Source: Bacteroidota bacterium (GTDB taxonomy: Bacteria; Bacteroidota; Bacteroidia; Chitinophagales; Saprospiraceae). Taken from it: DNA of 64,000 bases. Positions 8,873 to 17,569 of this stretch are shown here, in pieces. The first letter of the stretch is position 1, and the number at the start of each line of letters is the position of its first letter. The stretch is from positions 101,942 through 165,941 of the forward strand of contig JAAEZH010000006.1 in the NCBI GenBank assembly GCA_018222965.1, written 5' to 3'. Both the position numbers and the translations under genes were made by a program. The notes beneath the pieces were generated by a model. That model was not told the origin of the DNA. It was given only the letters and a program-made list of their open reading frames with translations, and made no database searches.

Positions 8873-10351
8873 ATGAATCTTAAGCACTTCTACTTGCTGT
8901 TTCTCTTTCCCCTGACGGTTTCTGCACAGGATATTTATTTTTCAGATCCGATTCCGGTGGCAGATAATTCCTATGGGAGCCGGGCTCCCAGGGTAGACCT
9001 CTTGGACGATGGCAGTCCCGTGGTATATTTTGGCAAAAGCGGTACCAATCCGCTGCTGCATATTGCTCGCTTTTCCGGAGATGCTTTTCTGACACCAGTG
9101 CAAATTCCAATCAGCAATCTCGATGTGAATCTGTGGAGCGGAGAATTGGGACCTCAATTGGCAACTTTCGGAAACACGGTTTACGTGGTTTACGAAGTGT
9201 ATGGGGAAGGCATTTACCTGTCTACGTCCACGGATGGAGGCGATAATTGGTTGGACCCCATCTCTGTGGTCGACTTGCCTGCGGGAAGGTTTGCGACCCT
9301 GCCCTCTGTTGGTGTCGATCCTGCTGGTAATCCGGTAGTGAGTTTTGTTACAACTAACTCATTTGAGCAGGAAGCGCAATACGAAGTAGCTATCAGCACC
9401 AACGGTGGTGTGAGTTTTGAACCGACAGTGGTAGCTAATGCTCCTGCCAGTGGAGAGGAAGTTTGCGAATGTTGTCCGGCAAGTATTGGCACAGATTCTG
9501 ACGGCCAATTGTTTCTGACCTTTCGAAATAACAATAATAACATTCGGGATATTTGGGTGTCGAGAGCACCAGGCGTTATGGCCGACTTTGACACAGCTAC
9601 AGATATAGATGATACCGATTGGGAAATTTTTTCCTGTCCGGCAAGCGGTCCCAACAGCGTGCAGTCTAACGATGATTGGGTGAGCGTGTTCTTCAGTGCC
9701 GGTGCCGGATTCTCCAGCGTCTATGTGAGTGAGCTTGACCGAAACACCATGACTGCTGGCGGGCAATGGGCCATGCCAACCTTTAACGGAGGAGAAACTA
9801 CCCAAAATTATCCGCGTATTGCCGGTCAGGGAGATACTTTGGCTATGGTATGGGAAGAAAGTGCTACCGGCTCAAAAGATGTTTTATTTGCCTGGTCTGA
9901 TTCTGGAGCATCCAATCTGATTGATGCGTCCTACATACTGGCAGGCGGAGATTTTGCCCAGCGAAATCCGGATATCGCTTACAGGGACGGATTGTTTCAC
10001 GTGGTGTACACCGATCAGCTTACCAATCAGGTGATGTATGTTGAGGCCGGTTTTGCGCCCTTTGTGTCCGTAAAGGAGCCAAAAAAGGAAGTGGTTTCTT
10101 TTGGGCTTTCGCCGAATCCTGCCTCCGGTAATTTTGATATTCGTCTTGCTCATGCACTCGATCAAACGGCCCGGTATAGAGTATTGGAATTGAGCGGGAA
10201 GGTCGTTGCTTCAGGCTATGTCAGTCAGGAAGTTACGGCTGTAAGCTGTACCCATTTGCCGGAAGGCATATATTTTGTTGAAGTTATTTTCGACGAGGCT
10301 GTGTCTGGTGCAAACCGAATGACAGAGAAACTGGTCTTGCAACGAAAGTAA
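8873..10351 (+). CDS. Sialidase-like beta-propeller protein with T9SS sorting domain
   Basis: Encodes 492 aa. The signal peptide spans residues 1-18 (cleavage after VSA). Asp-box motifs of the BNR/sialidase propeller type are visible: STDGGDNW near residue 118 and a weaker ISTNGGVSF near 178. Repeated WVSRAP, VSVFFSAG and AMVWEE strands are spaced as propeller blades. A Cys-rich segment (EEVCECCPAS) lies near residue 200. The last 85 residues (FGLSPNPASGNFDIRL to the C-terminal LQRK) are a type A T9SS sorting domain, so surface delivery by type IX secretion is expected. Glycosidase activity is uncertain because many BNR proteins of this kind are non-catalytic. It sits between rlmF and a DUF2891 gene with short gaps. 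Confidence 0.85.
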   Translation: MNLKHFYLLFLFPLTVSAQDIYFSDPIPVADNSYGSRAPRVDLLDDGSPVVYFGKSGTNPLLHIARFSGDAFLTPVQIPISNLDVNLWSGELGPQLATFGNTVYVVYEVYGEGIYLSTSTDGGDNWLDPISVVDLPAGRFATLPSVGVDPAGNPVVSFVTTNSFEQEAQYEVAISTNGGVSFEPTVVANAPASGEEVCECCPASIGTDSDGQLFLTFRNNNNNIRDIWVSRAPGVMADFDTATDIDDTDWEIFSCPASGPNSVQSNDDWVSVFFSAGAGFSSVYVSELDRNTMTAGGQWAMPTFNGGETTQNYPRIAGQGDTLAMVWEESATGSKDVLFAWSDSGASNLIDASYILAGGDFAQRNPDIAYRDGLFHVVYTDQLTNQVMYVEAGFAPFVSVKEPKKEVVSFGLSPNPASGNFDIRLAHALDQTARYRVLELSGKVVASGYVSQEVTAVSCTHLPEGIYFVEVIFDEAVSGANRMTEKLVLQRK

Positions 10352-10362
10352 AAATACCCTCC

Positions 10363-11478
10363 ATGAAATCTTTAAAGATAATCTCAATAGTGAGTTTGTT
10401 CTTTTTGAGTCCCGGAATCGTTTTGGGGCAACAGTTTACCAACCCCTTTTTACAGGCGCAGGAGGATGGCACCCTGGTTCTTACCCAAAAGGGAGCGTCT
10501 TTTTTCGCCCGCATGGCACTGGATTGTATGCAGCGGGAATATCCCAACAAGCTCAATCAGGTGCTTCCGGATTCTTCGATGCTGAAGGAACCCCGCGCTT
10601 TGCATCCGGCTTTTTACGGTTGTTTTGACTGGCATTCGAGCGTTCATGGACATTGGATGTTGACCCGCTTATTGAAGCAATTTCCCAATTTGCCGGAAGC
10701 GGAAGAAATTCGGCGAAAGCTGGGAGAAAACCTCACCAAAGAAAACCTGGAAGGTGAATTGGCTTATTTCAGGCAATCCAGCAAGTCCTGGGAGCGAATG
10801 TATGGCTGGGCCTGGTTGTTAAAACTGGGGCAGGAGCTACAAAGCTGGGAAGATGCGGAAGGTCAGCAGTGGTATGCCAATATGTTGCCGCTGATTGAAG
10901 CCATTCGGGAACGATATCTAAATTTCCTGCCCGTTCAATCCATTCCGGTGCGCACGGGCGTGCATCCGAATACGGCCTTCGGAATGTCCTTTGCCTGGGA
11001 TTATGCAGAAGCCACCGCAGACGAGGAATTTATGAGTGCCATCCGCCGCAGGGCTATGGTCTATTATGGAGAGGATACTAATTGTCCGGCGAGCTGGGAA
11101 CCCAGTGGCGAGGACTTTCTATCGCCTTGTCTGGAAGAAGCAAATCTAATGGCAAAAGTATTGCCGGCTGCTGCTTTTGAAGCCTGGTTTGACCGGTTTA
11201 TTAAATCCGACGAACTGGAATCTGTTTTACATCCGGTAGCTGTATCGGATCGCTCTGATCCGAAGATTGTACATCTGGACGGCTTGAGCCTTAGCCGGGC
11301 CTGGTGCCTGTATGGGTTGCGATTGAAAGTAAAGGATGCCGCATTGTCAGATCGTCTGGTAAAGGCGGCAGCGGAGCATCTCAACTATACCCTGCCAAAT
11401 ATTGCTACGGAGCATTATGAGGGTTCACACTGGTTGGCTTCCTTTGCAGTGTATGCCCTTTCGGTGAATAAAAAATAA
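10363..11478 (+). CDS. DUF2891 family protein with signal peptide
   Basis: Encodes 371 aa. A signal peptide covers residues 1-22 (ends VLGQ), so the protein is probably periplasmic. The body matches the DUF2891 pattern: HPAFYGCFDWHSSVHGHW near residue 85, RMYGWAWLLKL near 145, VRTGVHPNTAFGMSFAWDYA near 200 and EPSGEDFLSPCLEEA near 247. The conserved His/Trp/Asp/Cys residues and the alpha/alpha-barrel-like repeats suggest an enzyme acting on a glycan or similar substrate, but the reaction is unknown. Its stop codon abuts the ATG of the DUF5691 gene with no gap, implying co-transcription. DUF2891 proteins are usually about 330-360 aa, so this one is complete. Confidence 0.85.
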   Translation: MKSLKIISIVSLFFLSPGIVLGQQFTNPFLQAQEDGTLVLTQKGASFFARMALDCMQREYPNKLNQVLPDSSMLKEPRALHPAFYGCFDWHSSVHGHWMLTRLLKQFPNLPEAEEIRRKLGENLTKENLEGELAYFRQSSKSWERMYGWAWLLKLGQELQSWEDAEGQQWYANMLPLIEAIRERYLNFLPVQSIPVRTGVHPNTAFGMSFAWDYAEATADEEFMSAIRRRAMVYYGEDTNCPASWEPSGEDFLSPCLEEANLMAKVLPAAAFEAWFDRFIKSDELESVLHPVAVSDRSDPKIVHLDGLSLSRAWCLYGLRLKVKDAALSDRLVKAAAEHLNYTLPNIATEHYEGSHWLASFAVYALSVNKK

Positions 11479-13011
11479 ATGGATCAAAAGCTTTTTTGGG
11501 AAGAGGTAATCCGTACGGCCCTGATCGGTACAGATCGTCATCGGCTGGATGCCAATATTCGGGAATGGTTGGTCGATCGTGGTATTGATCTACCTAAGGA
11601 AGGGGCTCAGGAGTTGTTGGCTGCCAGTAGTGTGTTTAGTGTTTTGCAACGCAGCACAGCACTACCGCCTAAATATGAAGGGAAACTCCCTGAAAAGCTG
11701 GAGCAAAAACCTGGCGGTCCTTCGGGCCTGACCCGCATCTCTCGTCGACTACTTCGTGAGCCTTATCGGAAAGCCCTTCCGGAATTCGTTCGACTCTGCC
11801 GCGAAAACAATTTACAACTGCCTCCTGAATCGGTGCCCGCTTTATTGGATCAAGCCTTGAGCGATGGAAGTCTTCGTAAACATCTGCCTGCCCTGACGGG
11901 AAAACTGGGTGCCTGGTTATGTACTCAAAATCCGAAATGGGGTCCTTTGCAATGGGAAGCATCCATAGAAGACTGGATTGACCATAATCCGGAAGTACAA
12001 TACGGGTTGCTGTTGAAATTACGGGAGGAATCTCCTTCCTCCGCCCGCCTTTTTCTGGAGGGGATATGGGAGAAACTGCACCACCATTACAAGCTGCGAT
12101 TTTTGGGGATCTTCAGAAACTTTTCCGAACCTGCAGATGAGTCATTATTATTGAAAGCGATTGAAGACAGCCGACTGGAGGTACGAAAAAAGGCAGCTGT
12201 TTTGTTGTTGGAACTGGATGGCAGTCAGATTAGTGAAGTTGCCTGGGATGAAATCCGGCGGCTTGTGCAAGTGTCCTCTAAATCTTTGAAGATTGACTTC
12301 CCGGAATCTCCTTCTAATTTCCTGCAGGAATATCGCTTGCAGGATTCCTCCGAAGTTAAGGGGCTTTCTCTTCGGGAGTCCTGGTTGTATTTTCTGGTAG
12401 TACGCATGTCGCTCGCCAGGTGGAAAAAAGAGGCATCACCGGCCCGTTTATTGGAGGCAGCATCCGATCACCGGGAAGGTGAAAGTTTGTTGAGAGCCTG
12501 GTGGAAGGCCGGACTTCGCAATCCGGATCCCGATTGGAATAAAGCCTGGCTCAACTGGCTGCTTGATCGACAGCAACTTCCGGATTGGATGTACAAAAAA
12601 GACCTGAAGGAGTTGGTTCAAGCGGGGAAAGCTGGTCGGCTAAGCGGAGAAGAGTTAAACAAGACACTGAAGCGTGTATTGAGGAAACAGGATGGATTGA
12701 TCCGCGAAAATAGTGCTTTGCATCTGCTGCTGATGTATGCGCCTCAGGTGTGGAGTAAAGAGGTGTCCTGGTTGTTCCTCAGTCGGTTTCAGGAATACGT
12801 TCAGGAAAGTGAAGCCTACTTCTGGGACAGCTGGCATTATAAAGATCTGTTGCGGGAAGCATCCTTTCACCTCTGGCCCGGCCTCACTGAAGAACTCACA
12901 GAACAATGGGCTTCGGGAGAGATCCATTGGGGCGTGTGGGAGCAGGAAGTCGCCTGGATGCTGGATGTGTTGCATTTTCGGAAGGAGTTTTGGGAGGAGC
13001 TTGCAGGATGA
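11479..13011 (+). CDS. DUF5691 family helical protein of a MoxR-associated system
   Basis: Encodes 510 aa, mostly alpha-helical, with no signal or membrane segment. The opening WEEVIRTALIGTDRHRLDA and the later segments LPALTGKLGAWLCTQNPKW (near residue 137) and AIEDSRLEVRKKAAVLLLEL (near 235) match the DUF5691 family. The latter reads like a HEAT repeat, which suggests a scaffold. In many bacteria DUF5691 is encoded with a SWIM zinc-finger protein, a MoxR AAA+ ATPase, DUF5682 and a VWA protein. Here the MoxR and DUF5682 genes follow, but a 205-bp gap with a repeat array and a promoter intervenes. The upstream DUF2891 gene ends directly at this start codon. The biochemical role is unknown. 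Confidence 0.85.
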   Translation: MDQKLFWEEVIRTALIGTDRHRLDANIREWLVDRGIDLPKEGAQELLAASSVFSVLQRSTALPPKYEGKLPEKLEQKPGGPSGLTRISRRLLREPYRKALPEFVRLCRENNLQLPPESVPALLDQALSDGSLRKHLPALTGKLGAWLCTQNPKWGPLQWEASIEDWIDHNPEVQYGLLLKLREESPSSARLFLEGIWEKLHHHYKLRFLGIFRNFSEPADESLLLKAIEDSRLEVRKKAAVLLLELDGSQISEVAWDEIRRLVQVSSKSLKIDFPESPSNFLQEYRLQDSSEVKGLSLRESWLYFLVVRMSLARWKKEASPARLLEAASDHREGESLLRAWWKAGLRNPDPDWNKAWLNWLLDRQQLPDWMYKKDLKELVQAGKAGRLSGEELNKTLKRVLRKQDGLIRENSALHLLLMYAPQVWSKEVSWLFLSRFQEYVQESEAYFWDSWHYKDLLREASFHLWPGLTEELTEQWASGEIHWGVWEQEVAWMLDVLHFRKEFWEELAG

Positions 13012-13027
13012 TTTCCGATTGAATTTC

Positions 13028-13185
13028 CGACATGACATGTGGCTCGACATGTCATGTCGAGTAAAGTGGTTTGCCGGTACTTGGTTTGTAAAATATTGAT
13101 AATCAGTATCATATGGCTTTATTGGGCGGCTATATGCAATTGCACATAGCCGTCCACATGTCATGTCGAGTAACATGTCATGTCG
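13028..13185 (+). repeat. Four copies of ACATGTCATGTCG in the DUF5691-MoxR gap
   Basis: Copy 1 is inverted (13028-13040). Copies 2 (13047-13059), 3 (13156-13168) and 4 (13173-13185) are direct. Copies 1 and 2 form a perfect 13-bp inverted repeat with a 6-nt loop. Copies 3 and 4 are 17 bp apart start to start, and lie immediately upstream of the moxR -7 element at 13205. No T-run follows, so this is not a simple terminator. The placement suggests an operator for the MoxR-DUF5682 transcript; that role is inference. Confidence 0.8.
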
Positions 13186-13204
13186 GTTTTCCCCCACAAA
13201 CCCG

Positions 13205-13212
13205 TAGATTTG
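13205..13212 (+). promoter_or_regulatory. Bacteroidota -7 element of the MoxR gene
   Basis: TAGATTTG is an exact match to TAnnTTTG. It ends only 4 bp before the ATG at 13217, so a transcript from here would be nearly leaderless. No clear TTG -33 box is seen, but two repeat copies lie just upstream of where it would be. Confidence 0.45.
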
Positions 13213-13216
13213 ACTT

Positions 13217-14314
13217 ATGGCAAAAAAGAAAAAGCAAGTCGAAATTCTCCGCCCGCATGCGGAACAACTTTTCGAAGCAGAACTTAAAGCACTTACGGCT
13301 ACCGATAAAGACCCTCGTCCGGAAAACTGGGCCATGTCTCCCCGTTCTGTAGTGCTCTATTTGATGGGGGGAAAAGCCAAGGACGGCACAGAAATAACGG
13401 CCAAATATGTAGGACAGCAACGCCTCATGGAAATTGCAGTCGCTACCCTGGCTACCGATCGCGCACTTTTGCTTGCCGGCGTGCCGGGAACCGCCAAAAC
13501 CTGGGTTTCAGAACACTTAGCTGCAGCCATTTCAGGCGATTCTACTTTGCTGGTGCAAGGTACCGCCGGCATATCCGAAGAAGCGCTGCGCTACGGATGG
13601 AACTACGCTCAATTGCTCTCCGAAGGCCCTTCTGAAAAATCGCTGGTTGCCAGTCCGGTGATGCGTGCCATGCAGGAAGGACAAATTGCCCGCGTCGAGG
13701 AAATGACCCGCATGCCCTCCGATGTGCAGGATAGTCTGATCACCCTCCTTTCCGAAAAGGTATTGCCAGTTCCCGAGCTCAATCTCGAAATTGCCGCCCG
13801 AAAAGGATTCAATGTAATCGCAACCGCAAATACCCGCGACAAAGGTGTTCACGAATTATCATCTGCCCTGCGACGAAGATTCAATACGGTGGTCCTGCCT
13901 CTCCCCGCAACTCTGGAGGAAGAGGTGCAAATCGTTCGCAGCCGGGTAAAACAACTGGGCGAAAGTCTCAGCCTTCCGGCGAAAGAAGCACCGTTGGAGG
14001 AAATCCGCAGACTGGTGAAAATATTCCGCGAATTGAGAAGCGGACAAACCGAAGACGGCAAAGTAAAATTAAAATCTCCGGGCAGCACGCTTTCTGCTGC
14101 AGAAGCCATTTCCGTTATTACCAGCGGACAGGCACTTGCCTCCTATTTTGGGAAAGGCGAAATCGATGCCCGGGATCTGGCTTCAAGTTTGACCGGTGCT
14201 ATCATTCAGGATCCCATGCGAGATCTTCCGATCTGGCAGGAATATCTGGAAACGGTTGTACGCGACCGCAAAGAATGGAAAGATCTCTACAAAGCCTGTA
14301 AGGAAGCGCTTTAA
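13217..14314 (+). CDS. MoxR-type AAA+ ATPase of the DUF5691/DUF5682 system
   Basis: Encodes 365 aa. The N-terminus is Lys rich (MAKKKKQ). Walker A is GVPGTAKTW near residues 88-96. The Walker B position is IARVEEMTRMP near 155, with Glu in place of the usual Asp before the catalytic Glu. Sensor 1 is VIATANTRDKG near 197, and the arginine-finger region is ALRRRFN near 215. MoxR ATPases act as chaperones that remodel or activate protein complexes, commonly with VWA-domain partners. The stop and the DUF5682 start overlap by one base (TAATG), so translation is probably coupled and the two products likely form a complex. A second, more typical MoxR lies at 28340-29449 in a different locus. Confidence 0.9.
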   Translation: MAKKKKQVEILRPHAEQLFEAELKALTATDKDPRPENWAMSPRSVVLYLMGGKAKDGTEITAKYVGQQRLMEIAVATLATDRALLLAGVPGTAKTWVSEHLAAAISGDSTLLVQGTAGISEEALRYGWNYAQLLSEGPSEKSLVASPVMRAMQEGQIARVEEMTRMPSDVQDSLITLLSEKVLPVPELNLEIAARKGFNVIATANTRDKGVHELSSALRRRFNTVVLPLPATLEEEVQIVRSRVKQLGESLSLPAKEAPLEEIRRLVKIFRELRSGQTEDGKVKLKSPGSTLSAAEAISVITSGQALASYFGKGEIDARDLASSLTGAIIQDPMRDLPIWQEYLETVVRDRKEWKDLYKACKEAL

Positions 14315-16581
14315 TGGAGTTGAAAGTCTTCGGCATACGACACCACGGTCCGGGTTCTGCCCGCAGCCTGCGCAAAGCACTGAGCGCTTTCGATCCGGAT
14401 TGCTTGCTGATCGAAGGTCCTGCCGATGCCGACAAGCTTATCCCCTATATCGCCGAAAAAGAGCTTAAGCCGCCCGTGGCTATCCTCATTTACGATCCAA
14501 AAGATTTTGACTGGGCAGGTTACTTCCCTTTTGCCCGTTTTTCCCCCGAATGGCAAGCCATAAAATACGGCCTGAAAAAAGAAATTGAAACCCGTTTTAT
14601 CGACTGGCCTATGGGACTGGCCTGGGAGATGGAGTCGGCAGAAAAGCAAGGAAAGTTATTCGGCGAGCCCGGTCAGGGCGAAAGCCTTCCAAAAAGAAAA
14701 AAGTGGCAAAACGATCCTCTTCGTTACATGGCCCAATTGGCGGGTTATGACGACAGCGAACGATGGTGGGATGTAACTTTTGAACAGGCGGCTAATGACC
14801 TGGAGGTCTTTGATGTGATCAGCGAAATGATGCAGGCTCTCCGTAGCGAACTGGGCCATGGCGACGATTCCAATCTCTGGAGAGAAGCCTACATGCGCCG
14901 CGAAATTCGCAAAGCGGTTAAAGCCGGGAAAGAACGCATTGCCGTGGTCTGTGGCGCCTGGCACGTTCCCGGACTTGAAGGTTGGGAAGGCATTCCTGCT
15001 TCGGTAGATAATAAAGTCTTTCGCGGAATCCGAAAACGGAAAACAGCCGGCAGTTGGATACCCTGGACCTACGAGCGCCTGGCTGTCTCAAGCGGTTATG
15101 GCGCCGGAGTCGTTTCACCTGCCTGGTATCGGCTGCTTTTCGATTCCAGAAAGGAAGTCAGCATGCGTTTCCTTACCAGAGCTGCCCGCCTTTTAAGACA
15201 GGAAAAACTGGATGCTTCTTCCGCTCAGGTGATCGATGCGGTGCATTTAGCCGAAGGGCTGGCAAGTATGCGACAGTTGCAAATTCCGGGTATCGGAGAG
15301 TTGCGCGAAGCCGCTTTAAGTACTTTTTGCGAAGGATCTTTAAACCGTTTGCAGCTTATCGATGAGCGCCTGGTAATTGGGGATCGGGTAGGAAAGGTTC
15401 CGGGAAATATACCTCAGGTGCCGCTCATGCGTGATCTGGAGAAGGCCATCAAATCAGCACGTCTGCGCAAAGAATACGAAAGCTCGGAATCCCACCGGAA
15501 GGTATTCGACCTTCGAGTGAAAAGCAATAAAGATGCGAGTACCTTGTTGCATCGCCTCCAGGCACTGGATATTCCCTGGGGGAAGTTGCAGGAAAGTCCG
15601 GAAGGTGCTCTGGGAAGTTTTCAGGAAAAATGGCGATTGAAATGGCGGGCAAACTTTTCGCTAAAGGTGATCGAGGCAAGCGTTTACGGAAGGAGTCTGG
15701 AGGAAGCGGCCAATAACTTCGTGCTTAAGAAAGCTGGCGAAACGACAAGTCTGACGGAACTGAGCCGCATGACAGGGCTCTGTCTTTTGGGCGAACTCCA
15801 ACTTGCCCTTCCCGGCGTAATAAAACACCTGAATCGCCTGGCTGCACAAAGCGGAGAAATCAACGCGATGATGGAAGCTTTGCCTGAACTCGTACGGATA
15901 TTCCGCTACGGTGATGTGCGGCAAACACCCCCCGAAGATGTACGCATTTTGGTACATCAATGGATCCCGAGGATTGCCATTGGCCTGGGAGCTGGTTGTT
16001 CGGGGCTGAATGCAGATGAAGCTCGGGCACATTTTAAGCGAATGCAAGGAGTGAATCAATCTGTTCATTTGCTGGAAGAAGGGGAATTAGAAAAGCAATG
16101 GATGGAAGCCTTGCACAAACTGGCGGGATTGAAGACGGCTGCACCTATGTTACAGGGCGCAGCTGCAAGAATTTGTTTTGATCAGGGCATGGAGGGTATA
16201 ACCCAGGCATCTATGCGGATGCGGTATGCGCTCTCTTCCATCCACGAAGCAGAAAAAGCCTCTCTTTGGCTGGAAGGTTTCCTGCATGGCAGCGGATTGT
16301 TGCTCGTCTATCAGCCTAGTTTATGGGAAATTCTGGATGAATGGGTAGATCAACTTTCGCCCGATCATTTTAAAGCCATTTTGCCTCTGGTGCGGCGGGC
16401 CTTTTCTGATTTTTCTGACACAGAACGAGAAGCTCTCTGGAAACTGGCAAATGGTGAAAAATCCAAATTGACCGATCGATATTATGCACTAAATGAATCC
16501 CTGCAAGCAGTAATTCTTCCCACCTTGAGCATGTTGTTGGCAAAGAAAAGCCGGGAAGCGGAGATTGACGGCCAGAATTAA
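14314..16581 (+). CDS. DUF5682 family protein, MoxR partner
   Basis: Encodes 755 aa with no signal or membrane segment. The N-terminus carries the family hallmark GIRHHGPGSARSLRKAL (residues 6-22) and LLIEGPADAD, followed near residue 210 by IAVVCGAWHVPGLEGWEG. A pair of strand-end His motifs with an acidic EGP motif recalls the EreA/ChaN/TraB/TIKI fold; that link is inference from motif spacing. The C-terminal 400 residues are helical and unfamiliar. The gene overlaps the MoxR stop by one base, indicating coupled translation, and is followed by a terminator. No VWA gene follows, although one usually does in related loci, so this may be a reduced version or the missing parts may lie elsewhere. 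Confidence 0.85.
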   Translation: MELKVFGIRHHGPGSARSLRKALSAFDPDCLLIEGPADADKLIPYIAEKELKPPVAILIYDPKDFDWAGYFPFARFSPEWQAIKYGLKKEIETRFIDWPMGLAWEMESAEKQGKLFGEPGQGESLPKRKKWQNDPLRYMAQLAGYDDSERWWDVTFEQAANDLEVFDVISEMMQALRSELGHGDDSNLWREAYMRREIRKAVKAGKERIAVVCGAWHVPGLEGWEGIPASVDNKVFRGIRKRKTAGSWIPWTYERLAVSSGYGAGVVSPAWYRLLFDSRKEVSMRFLTRAARLLRQEKLDASSAQVIDAVHLAEGLASMRQLQIPGIGELREAALSTFCEGSLNRLQLIDERLVIGDRVGKVPGNIPQVPLMRDLEKAIKSARLRKEYESSESHRKVFDLRVKSNKDASTLLHRLQALDIPWGKLQESPEGALGSFQEKWRLKWRANFSLKVIEASVYGRSLEEAANNFVLKKAGETTSLTELSRMTGLCLLGELQLALPGVIKHLNRLAAQSGEINAMMEALPELVRIFRYGDVRQTPPEDVRILVHQWIPRIAIGLGAGCSGLNADEARAHFKRMQGVNQSVHLLEEGELEKQWMEALHKLAGLKTAAPMLQGAAARICFDQGMEGITQASMRMRYALSSIHEAEKASLWLEGFLHGSGLLLVYQPSLWEILDEWVDQLSPDHFKAILPLVRRAFSDFSDTEREALWKLANGEKSKLTDRYYALNESLQAVILPTLSMLLAKKSREAEIDGQN

Positions 16582-16583
16582 TA

Positions 16584-16620
16584 AAAGCGTAATCCCAATT
16601 TAATCTGTGGTTTACGCTTT
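16584..16620 (+). other. Long-loop inverted repeat downstream of DUF5682
   Basis: AAAGCGTAA (16584-16592) and TTACGCTTT (16612-16620) form a 9-bp stem around a 19-nt loop just after the stop codon. It has no following T-run and may only stabilise the mRNA 3' end. Confidence 0.4.
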
Positions 16621-16700
16621 AAGGCCATATTTGTGGTGCCCTTAAATGGTTGCAAAGCCATTTTCTAACACGCCCACCTAATTTCATTGTCGCTAACGCT

Positions 16701-16736
16701 CAAGCTTATGTTTCTCAGACATGAGCTTGTTTTTTT
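16701..16736 (+). terminator. Rho-independent terminator after the MoxR-DUF5682 unit
   Basis: CAAGCTTATGT (16701-16711) pairs with ACATGAGCTTG (16719-16729), 11 bp with one G-T pair and a 7-nt loop, followed by seven T. The T-run touches the stop codon of convergent scpA. Confidence 0.8.
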
Positions 16737-17496
16737 ATTCCTCTTCGTCCCGCTCCCCGCGTGGTTCCAGCCAAAAATTATTGGTTCCGATCCCCTGTAC
16801 CAGCTTGATTCGTTGCATATTGAGAAGTTCCAGCAGAGCCAGGAAGGTAACAATGGCGTGAATGCGATTATCGAGCTGTCCAAACAGGTCTTCAAACTTG
16901 GTTTGTCTGCCTGGTTCCAGACAGGCGTAGATGTAGCTTTGTTGCCCGGCAATATCGTAAGGATACTGAAGAATGGTATGTACTTTTTTCGGCCGGTTGG
17001 CGTCTTCATAACGTTCCATGACCCGCTCAAAAGCTCTTAGCAATTTAAAAAGCGTAACGGATTCCAACTCCGCATCTACCAGGGCCTTGGTTGCAATGTC
17101 GCGCAATTCTTTGCTGGCGTTTCCTCGAAGGACCTGCCCTGCGCGTTCTTCTTCCAGCTTGCGCATATCATCGAGCACGCTCTTATAGCGCTTGTATTCG
17201 AGTAGACGACGCACCAGTTCTTCCCTCGGATCGATTTCGTTTCCTTCTTCATCCACCGGCTGCCGCGGAATGAGCATTTTGGCTTTGATCCGGCAAAGAG
17301 TGGCAGCAACCAGAATGAATTCACTGGCCAGGTCGATGTTCATCGCTTCCATGTGGCGGATATACGCCAAAAACTCATCCGTGATCTGATGGATCGGAAT
17401 GTCATTAATATCCAACTCGTCCCGCTCAATAAAGAAAAGCAGGAGGTCGAATGGACCCTCAAACTGAGGAAGTTTTATAGTATATGAATCGCTCAT
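16735..17496 (-). CDS. scpA: Segregation and condensation protein A
   Basis: Encodes 253 aa. ScpA is the kleisin that joins Smc and ScpB to compact and segregate the chromosome. The start region YTIKLPQFEGPFDLLLFFIE is the kleisin N-terminal signature, followed by ELDINDIPIHQITDEFLAYI and EFILVAATLCRIKAKMLIPR. The middle is charged, and the C-terminal winged-helix segment (ATFLALLELLNMQRIKLVQ) binds the Smc head. Length is typical. scpB is not adjacent. An exact -7 element lies 13 bp upstream of the ATG, supporting this start. Its 3' end abuts the terminator of the convergent operon. Confidence 0.95.
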   Translation of the reverse strand: MSDSYTIKLPQFEGPFDLLLFFIERDELDINDIPIHQITDEFLAYIRHMEAMNIDLASEFILVAATLCRIKAKMLIPRQPVDEEGNEIDPREELVRRLLEYKRYKSVLDDMRKLEEERAGQVLRGNASKELRDIATKALVDAELESVTLFKLLRAFERVMERYEDANRPKKVHTILQYPYDIAGQQSYIYACLEPGRQTKFEDLFGQLDNRIHAIVTFLALLELLNMQRIKLVQGIGTNNFWLEPRGERDEEE

Positions 17497-17509
17497 GTTG
17501 TTAACCCGT

Positions 17510-17517
17510 CAAAGGTA
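17510..17517 (-). promoter_or_regulatory. Bacteroidota -7 element of scpA
   Basis: On the - strand the sequence is TACCTTTG, an exact TAnnTTTG match 13 bp before the scpA ATG. No clear -33 TTG is present at the right distance. Confidence 0.5.
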
Positions 17518-17569
17518 AGAGAATTGCGGAAATTATTTTGGGCCGTGTTCAAAAGACTGCCTCCCCCCC

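Noticed and set aside
12655..13335. - strand frame across the DUF5691 end, the repeats and the MoxR start
   Set aside because: It covers the repeat array and two coding genes in antisense; composition is not protein-like.
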